Shown piece after piece: positions 27,035 to 36,466 of a stretch of DNA of 64,000 bases. The stretch spans positions 620,001-684,000 of the forward strand of contig NZ_FMIA01000002.1 of assembly GCF_900091615.1 (NCBI RefSeq), given 5' to 3'. Numbering within the stretch: the first letter of the stretch is position 1; every line of letters begins with the position of its first letter. Source of the stretch: Micromonospora yangpuensis (GTDB taxonomy: Bacteria > Actinomycetota > Actinomycetes > Mycobacteriales > Micromonosporaceae). The translations under genes were made by a program, and so were the position numbers. Under the pieces are notes generated by a model that was not told the DNA's origin, did no database searches, and saw only the letters and a program-made list of their open reading frames with translations.

Positions 27035-27766
27035 ATGTCGCGCAGGAGTAACGACCAGCCCACCAACGAGTTCCCCGGGGACGACCCCGGTGCCCGACCG
27101 GTCGCGCCACCGCCGGCGGCGTCCCGTGGCCCGGTGCGCGGACTGCTCGTGGTGCTGGGCGGCGCGGCGGTGGCGGTGGTGGTGCTGCTCGGGGTGCAGA
27201 CCACCGGGCTGCTGCCCAGCTTCCGCAACCCGTTCAGCCAGGAGCAGACCGACCGGAGCCAGCCGCCGCTGCTCAAGTCGATCCAGGACCTCAGCCGCTA
27301 CGTGGCCGCCGAGGGTAACTTCCAGGTGGTGGTCGACCTGCAGAACGACCGCCGCAACGTGCCGGACTTCCTGCTCAACGAGCGCACCCTCTTCGTCGGC
27401 AGTGGCAGCGTCGAGGCGTACGTCGACTTCGGCAAGATCGCCGAGGGGGCGATCGTCGTCTCCGACGACGGAAAGACGGCCGAGATCAAGCTGCCGGCGC
27501 CGCAGCTCGGCCAGACCAACCTCGACATGGAGAAGAGCTACGTCGTCGCCCAGGAGCGCGGCCTGCTCAACCGGATCGGTGACCTGGTCGAGGGCGACCC
27601 CAACCGGCAGCAGCAGGTCTACCGGATGGCCGAGGAGCGGATCACCACCGCGGCCCGCGACAGCGGGCTCGGCGAGCGCGCCGAGGAGAACACCCGCAAG
27701 ATGCTGGCGGGGCTGCTGCGCTCCCTCGGCTACGAGCAGGTGACCGTCACCTACGTCGCACCCTGA
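27035..27766 (+). CDS. DUF4230 domain protein, membrane-anchored
   Basis: A 243-residue protein with a disordered N-terminus, one membrane span at about 35-56 (LLVVLGGAAVAVVVLLGVQT) and an extracellular DUF4230 domain. Conserved parts are SIQDLSRYVAAEGNFQVVVD, AYVDFGKIAEGAIVVS and EERITTAARDSGLGERAEEN. Function unknown. ATG 27035 or GTG 27026 could start it; AGGAGG is 12 or 3 bases upstream respectively. A strong hairpin follows directly. Confidence 0.85.
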   Translation: MSRRSNDQPTNEFPGDDPGARPVAPPPAASRGPVRGLLVVLGGAAVAVVVLLGVQTTGLLPSFRNPFSQEQTDRSQPPLLKSIQDLSRYVAAEGNFQVVVDLQNDRRNVPDFLLNERTLFVGSGSVEAYVDFGKIAEGAIVVSDDGKTAEIKLPAPQLGQTNLDMEKSYVVAQERGLLNRIGDLVEGDPNRQQQVYRMAEERITTAARDSGLGERAEENTRKMLAGLLRSLGYEQVTVTYVAP

Positions 27767-27774
27767 ACGCCGCA

Positions 27775-27804
27775 GCGCCCGCCCCGGAGGTCCGGGGCGG
27801 GCGC
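27775..27804. terminator. Bidirectional terminator hairpin
   Basis: A perfect 13-bp GC stem (GCGCCCGCCCCGG with its complement) and a 4-base AGGT loop between two convergent genes. No T-tract, as usual for actinobacterial terminators. Confidence 0.85.
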
Positions 27805-27821
27805 CGGCGGGACGGTGTGGA

Positions 27822-28031
27822 TCAGTAGCCGGTGGCGGCGGGGTAGCGGTCCTCGTTGGGCATCAGCACCCAGAGCACCAGATAGATGATCACCTGGGTG
27901 CCGGGCAGCAGCAGGGACAGCAGGAACAGCAGCCGCACCATGGTGGCGGACATGCCGAACCGCTTGCCCAGACCGGCGCAGACGCCGGCGAGCATGCGCC
28001 CCTCCCGGGGCCGGACCAGTTTGCGACTCAT
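27822..28031 (-). CDS. PspC domain protein
   Basis: A 69-residue PspC-like membrane protein. The conserved REGRMLAGVCAGLGKRFGMS is followed by one long hydrophobic segment (VRLLFLLSLLLPGTQVIIYL) and the ending LMPNEDRYPA. PspC proteins take part in envelope stress responses, but small stand-alone actinobacterial members are not characterised. Convergent with the DUF4230 gene across the hairpin. Confidence 0.9.
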   Translation of the reverse strand: MSRKLVRPREGRMLAGVCAGLGKRFGMSATMVRLLFLLSLLLPGTQVIIYLVLWVLMPNEDRYPAATGY

Positions 28032-28334
28032 CGTCGTCTCCCACTCTGCGGCGTCGTGCCGCCTCTGCCTCCACGGTAGGAACGGGCCACCTGCGCGCCC
28101 TCGCTCGTAGGGAGGAACCGTTCGTCCGGTACCCGTAGGTGCTTACCCCGGACCCTCCCGCCCGACTCCCCCCGACGCCGCCGCCGACCCCGGCCCGCCG
28201 CCGACCCCGGCCCGCCGCCGACCGGGCGTGGGCCGCACGCCGGGCCGCCACCCGGTCGGGGTACCGCAGGTGGCGAGCGGGCCAGCCGGCGGCAGCTGGC
28301 TGTTAGCCTGTGCGCGGTCAACGAGGAGGCGACG
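28032..28334. other. Intergenic region between pspC-like gene and envelope operon
   Basis: About 300 bases with divergent promoters implied on both sides. It contains a GC-rich direct repeat (CCGCCGACCCCGGCCCG, two to three copies near 28187-28225) and a possible -10-like TTAGCCTGT near 28301, 34 bases before the operon's first start. No gene seen. Confidence 0.5.
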
Positions 28335-29162
28335 GTGACCTCTGGCGTCGGGGCGTTGTGGTCGCACCGCGACGCGCTGCGCATCCTGGTCAAGCGCGAC
28401 CTCGCGGTGAAGTACCAGCAGTCGGTGCTCGGGTACCTCTGGTCGTTGATCGAGCCGCTCGGCATGGGCGCGATCTACTGGTTCGTCTTCGGGGTGCTCT
28501 ACTCCCGCGACACCGGCCGGCACCTGGGCGACGCGGCCGACTCGTACCCGTTGTTCCTGGTCACCGGGATCTTCGCGTGGATGTGGACCAGCTCGGCGTT
28601 GAGCGAGGCGACCAACGCCCTGACCGGGCAGGCCCGGTTGATCACCACGATGAACGTGCCCCGGCAGGCGTTCCCGATCGGCCGGGTCGTCGGTCGGTTC
28701 GCCGAGTACGCCGCCGGGCTGCCGATCCTGGCCGCGATCGCCGCCTGGTACGCCAGCCAGGGCCGGATCGACCCCGGGTGGTCGCTGCTCGCCCTGCCGC
28801 TGGCCGTCGCGGTGCAGGCGACCCTGCTGATCGGGCTGGCGCTGCTGCTGTCGGCGTGCAACGTGCTGATGCGCGACATCGAGCGGTTCATGCGGTTGGT
28901 GATCCGGGTGCTCTTCTACGCCACGCCGATCATCTACCCGCTCAGTCTGGTCCGCGACTCCGACCTGCCCGGTTGGGCGAGGACCGGGTACGAGCTGAAC
29001 CCGCTGGTCGGCATCTTCCAACTGCACCACGCCATCTGGTACCCGGACGAGTTCCCCCCGGTCGGCCTGCTCTCGGCCACGGTCGCCGGCAGTCTGCTGG
29101 TGCTGGCGGCCGGCTGGTGGGCGTTCGGCCGGCTCGAACCCGCAGTGCTCAAGGAACTGTAG
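28335..29162 (+). CDS. ABC-2 type polysaccharide/teichoic acid export permease
   Basis: A 275-residue permease of the Wzm/TagG family, which moves a lipid-linked polymer across the membrane. It has six predicted spans; the N-terminal LVKRDLAVKYQQSVLGYLWS is the family signature, and the final part has FYATPIIYPLSLV followed by YELNPLVGIFQLHHAIWYPD. GTG start with AGGAGG 5 bases upstream. The ATPase partner starts on the base after its stop. Confidence 0.93.
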   Translation: MTSGVGALWSHRDALRILVKRDLAVKYQQSVLGYLWSLIEPLGMGAIYWFVFGVLYSRDTGRHLGDAADSYPLFLVTGIFAWMWTSSALSEATNALTGQARLITTMNVPRQAFPIGRVVGRFAEYAAGLPILAAIAAWYASQGRIDPGWSLLALPLAVAVQATLLIGLALLLSACNVLMRDIERFMRLVIRVLFYATPIIYPLSLVRDSDLPGWARTGYELNPLVGIFQLHHAIWYPDEFPPVGLLSATVAGSLLVLAAGWWAFGRLEPAVLKEL

Positions 29163-29903
29163 ATGACCGGTCCGCTGATCGAGGCCGACCGGCTCGGCAT
29201 CCGGTTCGTCCGCAACCGCCGGCGTCAGTTGCGCCTGCGTGACCTGCTGATCCGCCGCAACACCACGCCGGCCGGGCAGTTCTGGCCGCTGCGCGACGTG
29301 TCGTTCGAGATCGCCGCCGGTGACACCGTCGGGGTGGTCGGGCGCAACGGCACCGGCAAGAGCACCCTGCTGCGGCTGATCGCCGGGGTGCTGATCCCCG
29401 ACGAGGGGCGGATCCGGGTCCGGGGTGAGGTGGCCCCGCTGCTGGAACTCTCCGCCGGTTTCTCCAACGACCTGACCGGCCGGGAGAACCTGTACCTCGT
29501 CGGCGGGCTGCACGGGTTGGACGCCGGCTACCTGCGGCGGCACTTCGACGAGATCGTCCAGTTCGCCGGTGAGCAGGTGGAACGGGCCATCGACACCGCG
29601 GTGCGGCACTACTCCTCGGGGATGAAGGTGCGGCTCGGTTTCGCGATCATCTCCCACCTGCCGCACCCGATCCTGTTGATGGACGAGGTGACCGCGGTCG
29701 GGGACGCGGAGTTCCGGCAGAAGTGCTATGGCACGATCGACCGACTGCTTGGGGAAGGGCGCACACTGGTGCTGGTGTCACACAACGAAAAGGACCTGAC
29801 CCGGTTCTGCCGTCGAGGGCTGTATCTCGACGCGGGCCGATTGACCGTCGACGGGACGGTCGCCGAGGCGCTGGGCGCGTACCACGACGCGGTCCAGCGG
29901 TGA
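29163..29903 (+). CDS. ABC transporter ATPase, Wzt/TagH type
   Basis: A 246-residue ATPase that powers the adjacent permease. Walker A is GRNGTGKST (60-68), the Q-loop region is GEVAPLLELSAGFSNDLTGR as in polysaccharide exporters, the signature is YSSGMKVRLGFAI, and Walker B is ILLMDEVTAVGD, with the H-loop in VLVSHNEKDL. It lacks the C-terminal carbohydrate-binding domain found in some Wzt proteins. The stop overlaps the next start as GTGA. Confidence 0.94.
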   Translation: MTGPLIEADRLGIRFVRNRRRQLRLRDLLIRRNTTPAGQFWPLRDVSFEIAAGDTVGVVGRNGTGKSTLLRLIAGVLIPDEGRIRVRGEVAPLLELSAGFSNDLTGRENLYLVGGLHGLDAGYLRRHFDEIVQFAGEQVERAIDTAVRHYSSGMKVRLGFAIISHLPHPILLMDEVTAVGDAEFRQKCYGTIDRLLGEGRTLVLVSHNEKDLTRFCRRGLYLDAGRLTVDGTVAEALGAYHDAVQR

Positions 29904-31993
29904 CGCTCGCGATCGTGCTCGCCGCCGGTAGCGCGGGAGCCGAGCGATCCGCGGCGGGCTCGGCAGCTGGTGTGCCGCTGCCCGCGACGCGCCTGGCGAC
30001 CGATGCCGGGGCGACGCTTGCCGACCGGCTGGCCGACCAGTGGCGGCGGGCCGGCGCGACCGAGGTGCGGCACGCCGCCGACCTGACCGAGGTGGCCGCC
30101 CTGGCCGACGCGGCCACCGGACCGGTGATCGTCAGCGGCGCCGACCTGGTCGCGCACACCGCCGTGCTGCGGCACCTGCTCACCAGCCCGGTCGGGCCGA
30201 CGGTGGCGCTGGTGCTCACCGACCCGGCCGGGGCCGGGCGGGCAGCGGTCCGGGAGGAACGCGGCCAGGTGGTCGCCGCCGGCACGCCGACGGAGCTGAC
30301 CGGCACGGCCACCGGGATCTTCGGTGGCGCGCTGCGGGTCGGCGTCGCCGACCTGCCCGCGCTCGCCGCCGCCGCCCGCGCCACCGGGGCCGACGGCCTG
30401 CCCGGGGCCGACGGCCTGCCCGGGGCCGACGGCCCGGCCGGGGCCGACGGCCTGTCGGCCGGGCCCGAGGTGGATCGGCTCTTCGTGGGGCTCACCGCGC
30501 TGGGCACGCTCACCTTCGCCCACCGGGTACGCCTGCTGGTGGCGCACCGGGTGACCGATCCGGCCGAACTGGCCGCCGCCGAGGCCGCCGTGGCCGGCGT
30601 CGACGAGGACCGGGCCGAGCTGCGGCTGTCGGTGAAGGAGAAGGACGACTTCTTCACCACGTACTTCGTCAGCACCTGGTCGCCGTACGTGACGAAGGCC
30701 TGCGCCCGGATCGGGCTCGGGCCGACCTCGGTCACGATGATCTCGGTGGCCTTCGCGGTGGCCGCCGCGGTGTTCTTCGCCGTCGGCGGGCGACCCGCGC
30801 TGGTCGCCGGTGCGGTCCTGCTCTACCTCGGGTTCGTGTTGGACTGCGTGGACGGGCAGCTGGCCCGCTACACCCGGCACTTCAGCGCCTGGGGTGGCTG
30901 GCTGGACACGATGGCCGACCGGGCCAAGGAGTACGTCGTCTACGCCGGTCTCGGCTTCGGCGCGACGGCAGCCGGGTTCCGGTACGGCTGGGCGCTGGCC
31001 ATCGCGGCGATGACCCTGCAGACCGTGCGGCACATGACCGACGCCTGGTACGGGGTGCTGCACGACGAGGCCGCCCGGCGGCCGAAACCGGCCACCGGCG
31101 GCGGGGACGGCGGGATCGGTGACCGGCTGAACGCCGCCTCGACGAGGGTGCAGGCCGACACCGGGTCGCTGTCGTACTGGCTGAAGCGCACGGTGGTCTT
31201 CCCGATCGGGGAGCGGTGGGCGTTGATCGCGCTCGCCACGGCGCTCTTCTCGCCGCTGGTGGCGCTGGTCGCGGTGCTGGTCTGGGGCACGTTGGCGTTC
31301 GGCTACACCGGTGCGCTGCGTACCCTGCGGGCCCGCTGGATGTGGGTGCCGGTGCTGGACACCGTGGATGCCACCCTGCACCGCGACGACGGCCCGTTGG
31401 CCGGCCGGCTGCCGGCGCTGCGTCCGGTGGGTCCGCTGGTGCTGGCCGTGGTCGGCGCGCTCGGCGCGGCCGGGTTGCTGGCGGCGGCGTTGCTCGCCGA
31501 CCCGACCGGGCTGGCCGCCGACCCGACCGGGCTGCGCTGGGCGGTGCCGGTCGGGCTGTTGGTGCTGTTGGTGGCCGGGCTGGGGGCGGGTGCGGCGCAC
31601 AACGGCCCGCTGGACTGGCTGGTGCCGGCGGTGCTGCGGGCGGCGGAGTACCTCTTCGCGATCGCGGTGGGGGTGGTCGGCGGCGTACCCGCGTGGTTGA
31701 TCTTCGCTTATGTCTTCGTGCTGACCGTGCACCACTACGACCTGGTGGCCCGCCTGGAGAAGCGGCAGGCGGCTCCGCCGCTGCACGGGGTCACGCTGGG
31801 CTGGGAGGGCCGTTCGGTGCTGCTGACGGTGGCGTCGATCGCGGGAATTGCAGGCATTGGTCTGGCTACACTCGGTTCGTACCTCTTGGTGGTTTTCGCG
31901 GTGAGTGTGGTCCTGGCCTGGGTCGTCCTGCCGGCCCGCGCGGCGCGGACGCCGGCCGACGCGGTGCCCGTGGGAGGCCGCTCGCCGCTCTGA
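29900..31993 (+). CDS. CDP-alcohol phosphatidyltransferase fusion (DUF5941 type)
   Basis: A 697-residue fusion. Residues 1 to about 230 resemble a nucleotidyltransferase fold starting VTLAIVLAAGSAGAER, but the usual G-x-G-x-R/K-P nucleotide signature is degenerate. The middle is a CDP-alcohol phosphotransferase with the complete motif: Asp315, Asp318, Gly319, Ala322, Arg323, Gly332, Asp336 and Asp340 (DCVDGQLAR then GGWLDTMAD), with six membrane spans around it. The C-terminal region (about 500-680, several more spans) fits the DUF5941 part of this actinobacterial family. An 18-bp repeat encodes GADGLP copies near residue 165-185. It lies between the ABC exporter and a TagF-like gene, so it likely makes or transfers the polymer's phospho-alcohol unit; the substrate is inferred only. 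Confidence 0.85.
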   Translation: MTLAIVLAAGSAGAERSAAGSAAGVPLPATRLATDAGATLADRLADQWRRAGATEVRHAADLTEVAALADAATGPVIVSGADLVAHTAVLRHLLTSPVGPTVALVLTDPAGAGRAAVREERGQVVAAGTPTELTGTATGIFGGALRVGVADLPALAAAARATGADGLPGADGLPGADGPAGADGLSAGPEVDRLFVGLTALGTLTFAHRVRLLVAHRVTDPAELAAAEAAVAGVDEDRAELRLSVKEKDDFFTTYFVSTWSPYVTKACARIGLGPTSVTMISVAFAVAAAVFFAVGGRPALVAGAVLLYLGFVLDCVDGQLARYTRHFSAWGGWLDTMADRAKEYVVYAGLGFGATAAGFRYGWALAIAAMTLQTVRHMTDAWYGVLHDEAARRPKPATGGGDGGIGDRLNAASTRVQADTGSLSYWLKRTVVFPIGERWALIALATALFSPLVALVAVLVWGTLAFGYTGALRTLRARWMWVPVLDTVDATLHRDDGPLAGRLPALRPVGPLVLAVVGALGAAGLLAAALLADPTGLAADPTGLRWAVPVGLLVLLVAGLGAGAAHNGPLDWLVPAVLRAAEYLFAIAVGVVGGVPAWLIFAYVFVLTVHHYDLVARLEKRQAAPPLHGVTLGWEGRSVLLTVASIAGIAGIGLATLGSYLLVVFAVSVVLAWVVLPARAARTPADAVPVGGRSPL
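30385..30456. repeat. 18-bp in-frame repeat, about 4 copies
   Basis: GGGGCCGACGGCCTGCCC and variants repeat about four times and encode GADGLP-type units in the linker between the nucleotidyltransferase-like and CDP-alcohol transferase parts. Confidence 0.85.
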
Positions 31994-32010
31994 CGGAAGG
32001 GGCCGGCCCG

Positions 32011-34197
32011 ATGACGCTGATCAGCTTCGTCGTGCCGGCCTTCCGCGTGCAGGGCTACCTGCGCGAGTGCCTGGACTCGATCCTCGGCCAGCCGTTCGCC
32101 GACTTCGAGGTGATCGGCGTCGACGACTGCTCGCCGGACGACAGCGGGGAGATCCTGGCCGGGTACGCCGACCGGGACGCCCGGGTCCGGGTGCTCCGGC
32201 TGGCCGAGAACGTCGGGCTCGGTCCGGCCCGCAACGCCGGGCTGGACCGGGCCGTCGGCGAGTACGTCTGGTTCCTCGACTCCGACGACTGGCTGGCCCC
32301 GGACTGCCTGCCCGAGGTGGCGGCCCGGCTGCGCGAAAGCGGGCCGGACGTGCTGATCGTCGACCACGTGCGGCGGCACTGGAACGAGACGGCCAGCCCC
32401 AGCGCGCTGGCGGAGGTCTTCCCCGCCGGCGTCGAGACGGACACCTTCGCGCTGGCCGAGCGGCCGGAGACGCTGCGGCTGCTGCACACCGCCTGGAACC
32501 GGCTGCTGCGGCGGGAGTTCCTGCTCACCTCGGGGCTGCGCTTCGCGTCCGGCTGGTACGAGGACGTCTCGTTCACCTACCCGACGCTGCTGGCCGCCGA
32601 GCGGATCTCGGTGCTGGACCTGGTCTGCGTCAACTACCGGCAGCGGCGGGCCGGGGCGATCACCCGGACCCGGGGGGAGCGGCACTTCGAGGTCTTCGAC
32701 CAGTGGGACCGGGTGTTCCGCTGGCTGGACGGGCAGGGGCCGGAGCCGCAACGGCTGCGACCGGTGGTCTTCGAACGGATGCTCTGGCACTACCTGACCG
32801 TGCTCGGCAACGGTGAGCGGATCGCCCCGGCCCTTCGTCCGGCCTTCTTCGACCGGATCACCGCCGAGGTGGCCCGCCGCCGGCCGGCCGACGCCCTCCC
32901 GTCGCCCGGCGGGACGGCCGGGCTCAAGCAGCGGCTGGTGGCCGGCGGGCACTGGCACACCTTCACCGCGCTGCGCCTGGCCCACCAGGCCACCGACACC
33001 GCCCGCGCCCGGCTGACGGCGACCCGCCACCGGATCCACCCGGTGGCGCGGGCCACCCGCGACACGCTCTGGCAGCAGTACTACCGGGCCGAGCTGCGCC
33101 GGCCGGTGGACGAGACGCTGGCCGTCTACGCCGCCTACTGGTACCGGGGGTACGCGTGCAACCCGGCCGCCGTCTACGAGGCGGCCCGCCGGCTGGTGCC
33201 GCAGGTCCGGGGGGTGTGGATCGTCCGCGCCGACCGGGTGGGCAGCCTGCCCGACGGGGTCGAGTACGTGGTGGCGGGCACGCCCGCGTACCACCGGGTG
33301 CTGGCGCGGGCCCGGTGGCTGGTCAACAACGTCAACTTCCCCGACTTCGTCCGCAAACGGCCGGGCACGGTGCACGTGCAGACCCACCACGGCACCCCGG
33401 TCAAGGTGATGGGGCTGGACCAGCAGCGGTATCCGGTGGGCGCGGTCGGGATGAACTTCGCCGGGCTGCTGCGGCGGGTGGACCGGTGGGACTTCAGCAT
33501 CACCGCCAACAGCTTCTCCACCCAGATGTGGGAGCGGGCGTACCCGGCGGACTACACCACCCTGGAGTACGGCTACCCCCGCAACGACCGGCTGGTCACC
33601 GCCACCGCAGCCGAGGTACGCCGACTGCGGGCCCGGTTCGGCGTCACCGGTGCCGAGCCGGTGGTGCTCTACGCCCCGACCCACCGGGAACACCTGCCCG
33701 GATACCGGCCGCCGTTCCGGCCGGTGCAGCTGCTCGACACCCTCGGCCCCGGCGGGCGGTTACTGGTGCGCAGCCACTACTTCCACGACCGGGATCCCGC
33801 CCGCCGGTCGGCCTCGGCGGAACGGATCCTCGACGTGAGCGGCCACGACCGGGTGGAGGATCTCTATCTCGCCGCCGACGTGCTGGTCACCGACTACTCG
33901 TCGGCGATGTTCGACTACGCGGTGCTGGACCGGCCGATCGTCGTCTACGCCCCCGACCACGAGGCGTACCGGCTGGCCCGGGGGGTCTACCTGGACGTGA
34001 CCGCCGAGCCGCCGGGTGCGGTGGCGACCGACTTCGCCGGGCTGGTGGAGCTGTTCCGCAGCGGTGCGGTGGACGCGCCCGCGGCCCGGCAGGCCCGGCA
34101 GCGCTTCCGGGCCCGGTACTGCGCCCTCGACGACGGCCACGCCGCCGAACGGGTGGTCCGACGGGTCTTTCTCGGTCAGCATCCGGAAAACAGGTAA
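32011..34197 (+). CDS. Family 2 glycosyltransferase fused to TagF-like glycerophosphotransferase
   Basis: A 728-residue two-domain enzyme. Residues 1 to about 230 are a GT-A family 2 transferase (ISFVVPAFRVQGYLRECLDS, VDDCSPDDSGE, and the DxD site in FLDSDDWL). Residues about 350-720 are a CDP-glycerol glycerophosphotransferase domain (TagF/TarF): VQTHHGTPVKVMG, YGYPRNDRL, LYAPTHRE and VTDYSSAMFDYAVLDRP, with the two essential His/Asp regions present. This domain polymerises glycerol phosphate, or a similar polyol phosphate, onto a lipid-linked acceptor. It is the last gene of the four-gene envelope operon; the ATG at 32011 has GGAAGGGG upstream. Confidence 0.93.
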   Translation: MTLISFVVPAFRVQGYLRECLDSILGQPFADFEVIGVDDCSPDDSGEILAGYADRDARVRVLRLAENVGLGPARNAGLDRAVGEYVWFLDSDDWLAPDCLPEVAARLRESGPDVLIVDHVRRHWNETASPSALAEVFPAGVETDTFALAERPETLRLLHTAWNRLLRREFLLTSGLRFASGWYEDVSFTYPTLLAAERISVLDLVCVNYRQRRAGAITRTRGERHFEVFDQWDRVFRWLDGQGPEPQRLRPVVFERMLWHYLTVLGNGERIAPALRPAFFDRITAEVARRRPADALPSPGGTAGLKQRLVAGGHWHTFTALRLAHQATDTARARLTATRHRIHPVARATRDTLWQQYYRAELRRPVDETLAVYAAYWYRGYACNPAAVYEAARRLVPQVRGVWIVRADRVGSLPDGVEYVVAGTPAYHRVLARARWLVNNVNFPDFVRKRPGTVHVQTHHGTPVKVMGLDQQRYPVGAVGMNFAGLLRRVDRWDFSITANSFSTQMWERAYPADYTTLEYGYPRNDRLVTATAAEVRRLRARFGVTGAEPVVLYAPTHREHLPGYRPPFRPVQLLDTLGPGGRLLVRSHYFHDRDPARRSASAERILDVSGHDRVEDLYLAADVLVTDYSSAMFDYAVLDRPIVVYAPDHEAYRLARGVYLDVTAEPPGAVATDFAGLVELFRSGAVDAPAARQARQRFRARYCALDDGHAAERVVRRVFLGQHPENR

Positions 34198-34301
34198 TAA
34201 ACCTGTCACGAGTCGAACATGGCACGTTTACCCGATGTGCGAAGCCGATGATCCTGGTCACAGTCATTCGGACCCGACCGCGCTGCCTGGGGGAGGAGAC
34301 G

Positions 34302-35609
34302 GTGACCACCGTCGCGCTGAAGGACGTCAGCAAGGTGTTCCGCAACGGGACGCTCGCGGTCGACAACGTCACCCTCGACGTGCACGACGGCGAGTTCATG
34401 GTGCTGCTCGGCCCCTCGGGGTGCGGCAAGTCGACGGTGCTGCGGATGATCGCCGGGCTGGAGGACCCGACCCGGGGCGCGGTGCTGCTCGACGGGGAGC
34501 TCGCCAACGACCTGCCACCGCAGGACCGCCGGATCGCCATGGTCTTCCAGGACTTCGCGCTCTACCCGCACATGACGGTGCGGGAGAACATCTCCTTCCC
34601 GCTGCGGCTGGCCGGGATCGAGCCGGCCCCGCGCGGCGAACGGGTCGCCGACGTGGCCAGCGCGCTGGGCATCGGTGACGTGCTGGGCCGCAAGCCGAGC
34701 CAGCTCTCCGGCGGGCAGCGGCAGCGGGTGGCGATGGGCCGGGCGATCGTCCGCCGGCCCGGGTTGTTCCTGATGGACGAGCCGTTGTCCAACCTGGACA
34801 GTGGGCTGCGCGCGGAACTCCGGGCCGAGATCTCCGCCCTCACCCGGGAGTTGGGCGTCACCACCATCTACGTCACCCACGACCAGGCCGAGGCGCTGAC
34901 CATGGCCGACCGGGTGGCGATCATGCGGCGCGGTGTCCTGCAGGACGTCGGCACCCCGACCCAGGTGTACGGCCGACCGGCCACCCTCTACGTCGCGGCC
35001 TTCCTCGGCAGTCCCCGGATGAACCTGCTGGAGGCCTCGGTCTACGTCCACCTCGACCGGTACGTCCAGCTCAAGTTGGGTGAGCAGTCGCTCTACCTGC
35101 CCTGGACCGACATCCGCAGTCGGGCCGTGGCGCACTACCACGGTGAGCGGATCGTGGTGGGGATGCGCGCCGAGGCGTTGACCCCGGTGGTGCCCGACGA
35201 CCCGGGCGACGTGCTGCGCGGGCGGATCCGGTACCTGGAGCACCACGGGCACGAGTCGCTGGCCTTCCTCGACATCGGGGCCACCGCGGTCGTGGTGGAC
35301 GAGATGGGCGCCCCGGTCGAGGTGACCGAGCCCGGCCAGCGTGGGCTGCGTCGGCTCGGGCGGGTCGTGCAGCGGCTGGCCGGTCGGCCGGTGGAGCCGG
35401 CACCGCCGCCGGCACCGGCCACCGACCGGCGCGGCGGCAGCGTGCTCAGCGACCCCGGCCGGCACCACCGGCGGCCGGCGGAACTGGCCGTGCGTCTGGC
35501 CCCGTACCCGACGGTCACCGCCGGCCATCCGCTGACCGTCTCGGTACGCATGGACGCCCTGCACTTCTTCGACGAGCGGGGCGGCCGGATCGACATCGGT
35601 TGGCGTTGA
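34302..35609 (+). CDS. ABC transporter ATPase, MsmX/UgpC/MalK type
   Basis: A 435-residue ATPase for carbohydrate import systems. Walker [10 protein letters not shown] (37-45), signature [14 protein letters not shown], Walker [13 protein letters not shown], and the H-loop VTHDQAEAL are intact, and a C-terminal regulatory/TOBE region extends from about 235. The tail beyond about 380 is Pro/Arg-rich. No permease or binding protein gene is next to it, so it probably serves several sugar ABC systems, as MsmX and UgpC do. GTG start with GGGAGGAG 3 bases upstream. Confidence 0.9.
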   Translation: MTTVALKDVSKVFRNGTLAVDNVTLDVHDGEFMVLLGPSGCGKSTVLRMIAGLEDPTRGAVLLDGELANDLPPQDRRIAMVFQDFALYPHMTVRENISFPLRLAGIEPAPRGERVADVASALGIGDVLGRKPSQLSGGQRQRVAMGRAIVRRPGLFLMDEPLSNLDSGLRAELRAEISALTRELGVTTIYVTHDQAEALTMADRVAIMRRGVLQDVGTPTQVYGRPATLYVAAFLGSPRMNLLEASVYVHLDRYVQLKLGEQSLYLPWTDIRSRAVAHYHGERIVVGMRAEALTPVVPDDPGDVLRGRIRYLEHHGHESLAFLDIGATAVVVDEMGAPVEVTEPGQRGLRRLGRVVQRLAGRPVEPAPPPAPATDRRGGSVLSDPGRHHRRPAELAVRLAPYPTVTAGHPLTVSVRMDALHFFDERGGRIDIGWR

Positions 35610-35707
35610 CCTGCATCGATGTGATTGTGGGTGGCTGCCACGACACCCCGGGTGATCGGGCTTCGATAGGCGTTTGCCGGGCCCGGCGGGTGGATAGTGT
35701 CGTAGCC

Positions 35708-36466
35708 GTGCTGGGCCTACCTGCTCATGTGACCGCCTGCCTCTTCGACCTGGACGGTGTGCTGACACAGACCGCCCTGGTGCACAACGCCGCCTGGAAG
35801 CAGACCTTCGACGCGTTCCTGCGCGCCCACTCGGCAGCCACCGGTGAGCCGTACCGGCCCTTCGATCCCGGGCCGGACTACCACCGCTACGTCGACGGGC
35901 GACCGCGTGCCGACGGGGTGCGTTCCTTCCTCGCCTCCCGGGGCATCGTGCTGCCCGACGGTGGCCCGGACGACCCGCCGGAGGCGGAGACCGTGTACGG
36001 CCTGGGCAACCGCAAGAACATCGTCCTCAAGGAGCGGATCCGCACCGACGGGGTGCAGGCGTACCCCGGCTCGGTGCGGTACCTGAAGGAGACCGTCGCC
36101 GCCGGGCTGCGCCGGGCGGTCGTCTCGGCCAGCGCCAACTGCCAGGAGGTGGTCGCCGCCGCCGGCCTGGCACCGCTGCTCGAAGCGCGGGTGGACGGGG
36201 TGGTCGCCCGCGCCGAGGGGCTGCGCGGCAAGCCGCACCCGGACACCTTCCTGGCCGGCGCGAAGCTGCTCGGGGTCGCCCCGGCCCACGCCGCCGTCTT
36301 CGAGGACGCCCTCGCCGGGGTCGCCGCCGGTCGGGCCGGCGGATTCGGTTACGTGATCGGCGTCGACCGGGGCGGTCAGGCCGACGAACTACGGGCCCAC
36401 GGCGCCGACATCGTCGTCGACGACCTCGCCGACCTACTCGACGCCGATCGGGGTGACCAGCGATGA
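35708..36466 (+). CDS. Beta-phosphoglucomutase-like HAD protein
   Basis: A 252-residue HAD subfamily IA protein close to beta-phosphoglucomutase (Rv3400 type). Motif I is [11 protein letters not shown] with Asp14 and Asp16, motif II is [12 protein letters not shown], motif III has KPHPDTFL, and motif IV is [15 protein letters not shown]. The cap region contains the GNRKN element of beta-phosphoglucomutases. It would turn beta-glucose 1-phosphate into glucose 6-phosphate. Its end overlaps the GH65 start as ATGA, and a GH65 phosphorylase releases exactly this sugar phosphate. Confidence 0.92.
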   Translation: MLGLPAHVTACLFDLDGVLTQTALVHNAAWKQTFDAFLRAHSAATGEPYRPFDPGPDYHRYVDGRPRADGVRSFLASRGIVLPDGGPDDPPEAETVYGLGNRKNIVLKERIRTDGVQAYPGSVRYLKETVAAGLRRAVVSASANCQEVVAAAGLAPLLEARVDGVVARAEGLRGKPHPDTFLAGAKLLGVAPAHAAVFEDALAGVAAGRAGGFGYVIGVDRGGQADELRAHGADIVVDDLADLLDADRGDQR

